DNA of 64,000 nt from Streptomyces deccanensis (GTDB lineage Bacteria > Actinomycetota > Actinomycetes > Streptomycetales > Streptomycetaceae). Positions 60,976 through 64,000 of this stretch are shown piece by piece. The position numbers and the translations under genes were made by a program. The notes beneath the pieces were generated by a model, which was not told the DNA's origin, did not search any database, and worked only from the letters and a program-made list of their open reading frames with translations. Within the stretch, counting starts at the first letter, position 1. The number at the start of each line of letters is the position of its first letter. The stretch covers positions 744,001-808,000 of the forward strand of contig NZ_CP092431.1 in assembly GCF_022385335.1 (NCBI RefSeq), read 5' to 3'.

Positions 60976-61622
60976 GACGTCGGCTCGTCCGGCTCGTCAG
61001 TCCCGACAGCCTCCGCCGTAGAGGCCGCCTTCGTGCGTACCGACGGCGGCGGGCCGGGCAGCATACGGTGCGCCGGCCGATCCGGAGAGGTCATGCAGGC
61101 GGACAGCGACCCTCCCGGTGCGCGGATCGCCCCAATGGCATGTGTGAGGAAGTCGCGATGCCACACGAACATGCCGCTCAATCCGGCTTCGGGGTCCTTG
61201 TGTTGCTGGTACGCGAGCCACAGGGCGTGGAGCCAGGCCACGACATCGTCGTGTTCCTGCCACTGCAGACACCAGGGTGCGGCGGTGGTGACCTCCGCCC
61301 CGTAGACAGGGAGGAAGAAGTCGTCGACCCAGTCCGACAGGGCGTCGAGTTCGTCTTCGCGTTCTTCGCCGTCGAGTTCCAGGATCGGGCGGGATTCCGG
61401 CCGCGCGGCGGCAGGGGGCCCGCCGAGCCCCGGCATGCCGAACGCGGCGAAGGGCGATCCGCTCGGTGCTGTATCGGACGCGAGATGGTCGAGTTGCTGC
61501 GCCTGTTGCGCCGACTGCTCCATGAGCCGTCGCACGCTCGCCTCGATACCCTCCAAGTGCGGATCCGGGACGCGAACGGGCTCCAGCTCTCCATCGTCAG
61601 ATGGGTATACGGATTCGGGCAT
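60972..61622 (-). CDS. DUF4913-domain protein
   Basis: LSDWVDDFFLPVYGAEVTTA, APWCLQWQEHDDVVAWLHAL, WLAYQQHKDPEAGLSGMFVW and HRDFLTHAIGAI match DUF4913, a family common on actinomycete plasmids and islands. Its role is unknown. ATG 61622 is chosen, as the sequence before it is not conserved in style; GGAGG lies 12 bases upstream, which is rather far. Head of a four-gene chain. Confidence 0.7.
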   Translation of the reverse strand: MPESVYPSDDGELEPVRVPDPHLEGIEASVRRLMEQSAQQAQQLDHLASDTAPSGSPFAAFGMPGLGGPPAAARPESRPILELDGEEREDELDALSDWVDDFFLPVYGAEVTTAAPWCLQWQEHDDVVAWLHALWLAYQQHKDPEAGLSGMFVWHRDFLTHAIGAIRAPGGSLSACMTSPDRPAHRMLPGPPPSVRTKAASTAEAVGTDEPDEPTS

Positions 61623-61770
61623 GGGAAAGTCCGGCCTCCTACGAGATGCGGAATAAAGGGACAACGGAAGCGGCGCGGCCGCCCCGCGGACCGGCGAGCA
61701 CGCTCCGATCCGCTTCGTCGGATTGGCGCCCGGGGGTGCCCGTCACGTTGACGGGTAGTACGCTCTCGGC

Positions 61771-62568
61771 TCAGCCGGCGAGAATCACGTCGTCTTGCGT
61801 GAGGTTTGCGCGGATCGTCTCGGTGAGCCGGTCAGTGGCTATCGACGCGTAGTGCTCGGTCTTCTCCACGCCGATGAAGTCCCGGCCCTCCAGCAGAGCG
61901 GCGACGCCCGTGGAGCCGGAGCCGGCGCAGAAGTCGAGGACCGTGCCGCCCTCGGGGCTGATCTTGACCAACTCGCGCATCACGTCGACCGGCTTCTGTG
62001 TGATGTGCTGCCGGTTCTTCCCCGAGGGCTGCGACGCCGAGTACAAGCCGGGCAGATAGACCGGGTTACGGGAGCCGTCGATCGCTCCCTTCGACGCCCA
62101 GACGATGAATTCACAGTTCTGGGTGAACCGGCCCTTCTGCGGCCTGGCCTGCGGCTTGTGCCAGGCCAGCACCCCACGCCACAACCATCCGGCCGCCTGG
62201 ATCGCGTCGGTGGTGACGGGAAGCTGACGCCAGTCGGTGAACAGCAGCGCGGTGCCGCCGGTGCGGGTGAGGCGGTGGGCTTCGGTCATGATCTGCGTCA
62301 GCCAGAACCCGTACGACCTCTGGTCCATGTTTTCGCCGGTGAAGTCGGGCAGGGCGTGCTGGGCGTCGGTGGAGGTGTACTTCTGCTTCGCGGAGCGGGT
62401 AGTGCGCTCCTTCGCGGTCCGCCCGCCGGAGTTGTATGGCGGGTCGGTGATGACGGAGTCGACGCAGTCGTTTGGAAGGTCGGCGAGAACGCTGAGGGCA
62501 TCGCCCCGGTGGAGGGAAAACGGCAAAGAGGAACCCCAATTCGGGTACGGGAGTGCGAAGGTAACCAA
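61771..62568 (-). CDS. Site-specific DNA methyltransferase, beta class
   Basis: DPPY appears first (SVITDPPYNSGG), the target-recognition region follows, and the SAM-binding motif comes last (TVLDFCAGSGSTGVAALLEG, then FIGVEKTEHYA), the beta-class order of N6-adenine/N4-cytosine methyltransferases. It probably protects or marks plasmid DNA; no restriction gene is beside it. TTG 62568 is preferred over TTG 62526 because GAGG lies upstream. The frame upstream crosses the divergent promoter. Target site unknown. Confidence 0.85.
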   Translation of the reverse strand: MVTFALPYPNWGSSLPFSLHRGDALSVLADLPNDCVDSVITDPPYNSGGRTAKERTTRSAKQKYTSTDAQHALPDFTGENMDQRSYGFWLTQIMTEAHRLTRTGGTALLFTDWRQLPVTTDAIQAAGWLWRGVLAWHKPQARPQKGRFTQNCEFIVWASKGAIDGSRNPVYLPGLYSASQPSGKNRQHITQKPVDVMRELVKISPEGGTVLDFCAGSGSTGVAALLEGRDFIGVEKTEHYASIATDRLTETIRANLTQDDVILAG

Positions 62569-62649
62569 CCGCCTCGCACAGGATTCCTCGCGGGCCGGAA
62601 TTGGGCATGCAGAAGCCCTGGGTCCGCAGATCGAGGAAGGCGAGGGGAG

Positions 62650-62765
62650 TCGAAAAACTGTAGAGGTGAATCCGCCGATGACCAAAAAGCTGGGGTGAGG
62701 TGCCGGATTCCGGTACCTCACGCCGATTTTTTGGTCAACCGCCGATACGCGTCTACTGTTTTTGA
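62650..62765. promoter_or_regulatory. Nearly symmetric divergent promoter with inverted-repeat operator
   Basis: On plus, TTGGTC-N17-TACTGT; on minus, TTGGTC-N17-TACAGT: two sigma-70-like promoters back to back. Between the -35 boxes lies GTGAGGT-N-CCGGA-T-TCCGG-N-ACCTCAC, a near-perfect palindrome centred at 62708. The arms 62679-62707 and 62709-62737 match at 24 of 29 positions and similarity extends past both -10 boxes. Drives the methyltransferase leftward and the peptidase region rightward. Confidence 0.6.
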
Positions 62766-62981
62766 ACCGCCCGGCGCACACCGCCGCTGGCTGCTCTCCC
62801 GCTGCGCCTCCCGGAGGTACCCCCTGGCCCCGGCACACCTGAGTTCATGAACCGCGCCACGCGGAGCGAGCGGCAACTCGCCCCGTACCGGCCCATCCCG
62901 ATCACCCACCTGGCTGCCGCGCCCTTCCACCCCACTTCGCGCACGCGGCAGGACGGACACCGCACCCCGAAGGACACGCTC

Positions 62982-64000
62982 GTGACATCTCGCTACCCGC
63001 CCCTGCCCGAAAACGCTGAACGGCGTACGGTCCGCTCCGGTTGAAGTGGCTTGCCGCCGGCATCGGCGTCGTCTTCCTCTCCCCCGTCCTGATCGCCGGC
63101 ACCGGCATGATGCTGGTCTCCTCCGCCGAGGCCGTGCAGAGCAACGGCTCCCCCAGCGGTTGCCCGACGGGCCTCGACACCGACAAGGTTGAAGAGCAGG
63201 TCACCAAGATCCTGGACGGTGCGTCCGGCGAGAACGTCCGCATCGAGGGCCTGGACCTGCCCGCCGAACAAGTCCCCCACGCGCAGACCATCGTGGCCGC
63301 CGGCCTCTCCCTCGACGTCCCCAGGAAGGGACAGATCGTCGCGCTCGCCACGGCGATGCAGGAGAGCCGACTGCGCAACCTCAACCACGGCGACCGCGAC
63401 TCGCTCGGCCTGTTCCAGCAGCGCCCCTCCCAGGGCTGGGGCACACCAGAGCAGATCCGCGATCCGGTCTACGCGAGCGAGCAGTTCTACAAGCACTTGC
63501 TCAAAGTGGACGGCTGGCAGCAGATGACCGTCGCCCAGGCCGCCCAAGCAGTGCAGAAGTCTGCCTTTCCCGACGCGTACGCGCAGTGGGAGAAGCTTGC
63601 CACCGCGCTGCAGACGGCCATCGCCAAGACCTTTCCCAGCAGTGGCAACGACGCGGACCAGGACGGGCAGCCGTCCGCCGGCACTGGCGACTGTGCTCCG
63701 GGGCAGGACGGTTCCGGCTTCGGCCGCATCCCCGAGGGGAGCATCCCGAAGGGCTACACGATCCCCAAGGGCGCTGATCCGAAAGCGCGCAAGGCCATCG
63801 AGTGGGCCATGCACCAGCTCGGCACTCTCTACCAGTGGGGCGGCACCTGCACAGCGCCGCACGGCCCGGACCCGATGGGCCGTTGCGACTGCTCCAGTCT
63901 GATGCAGCAGGCGTACGCGCATGCCGGTGTCACCCTTACGCGCACCACGTACACGCAGGTCAACGAGGGCAAGGCAGTCTCGCCCGCCCAACTTGAGCCC
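62982..64000 (+). CDS. Lysozyme-like/NlpC-P60 (C40) peptidase, runs off window, frame problem at start
   Basis: GTG 62982 with AAGGA upstream begins TSRYPPLPENAERRTVRSG, stopping at 63042; one base off, the next frame starts LKWLAAGIGVVFLSPVLIAG, a membrane anchor. Then comes a lysozyme-like domain (ALATAMQESRLRNLNHGDRD, SLGLFQQRPSQGWG), then NlpC/P60 with catalytic Cys in CDCSSLMQQA. The His and final residue lie beyond the window. TTG 63041 is the only other start and lacks a ribosome-binding site. Such two-domain hydrolases serve T4SS-like transfer systems, opening peptidoglycan. A one-base indel or sequence error at 63040 is likely. Confidence 0.8.

Noticed and set aside
61795..62850. 351-codon open frame on plus over the methyltransferase
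   Set aside because: Antisense to the methyltransferase; its late part only mirrors the inverted repeat at the promoter.
1..64000. Search for tRNA, rRNA, riboswitches and plasmid telomere palindromes
   Set aside because: No cloverleaf, rRNA core sequence, known riboswitch pattern or telomere-like palindrome series was recognised by eye; a covariance-model scan was not possible.

Overview
The DNA is high-GC and uses many GTG and TTG starts. It carries a WhiB-type regulator, DUF317, DUF4913, GAF-ANTAR and pentapeptide-repeat proteins, a MobC/relaxase pair and an ISAzo13 element. All of this points to Streptomyces or a close relative, and to accessory DNA: a large plasmid (possibly linear) or a plasmid-derived island. 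No core housekeeping genes, rRNA or tRNA were seen. All assignments come from reading the sequence and family knowledge; no search was run.

Layout. (1) 1-1.6 kb: a minus-strand triad (XRE regulator, ImmA/IrrE-like metallopeptidase, membrane protein) joined by GTGA overlaps. (2) 2.3-9.3 kb: a plus-strand, mostly coupled operon. It holds a 48-aa protein, a winged-helix protein with iteron-like repeats inside its gene, a zinc-finger protein, a WhiB-like protein, a membrane protein whose gene carries at least a dozen copies of GGGGACCG, two small proteins, MobC with a possible oriT inside its gene, and a relaxase. This looks like a replication and mobilisation module. (3) 9.8-12.3 kb: a pentapeptide-repeat membrane protein and a small CxxC protein.

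(4) 12.9-51.5 kb: a scrambled zone. Intact genes include three SDR oxidoreductases, three alpha/beta hydrolases, three crotonase-family proteins, an SMP-30-like secreted protein, hemerythrin, MFS, GtrA, a large LuxR (LAL) regulator, GAF-ANTAR and SnoaL-like proteins. Between them lie broken genes and transposon pieces (ISAzo13 split by IS4, IS5, IS630, TnsA/TnsB-like). A 539-bp segment of the SMP-30 gene is duplicated about 26 kb away in inverted orientation. An 18-bp operator-like motif recurs upstream of several genes, suggesting a common TetR-type regulon. A DUF317 gene carries an apparent 90-bp internal inversion.

(5) 51.5-57.4 kb: a tight minus-strand cluster with two winged-helix regulators, an MFS exporter, an ATP-grasp ligase, a second MFS exporter and a HAD-like protein. 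It could be a small amide-bond-forming metabolite pathway with export. (6) 57.4-61.6 kb: two chains of small coiled-coil, winged-helix, RelE-like and DUF4913 proteins with overlapping starts and stops, as found on actinomycete plasmids. (7) 61.8-64 kb: a beta-class DNA methyltransferase facing away from a lysozyme-like/C40 peptidase gene. They are separated by a nearly symmetric divergent promoter built on a long inverted repeat. The peptidase gene runs off the window and has a start/frame problem.
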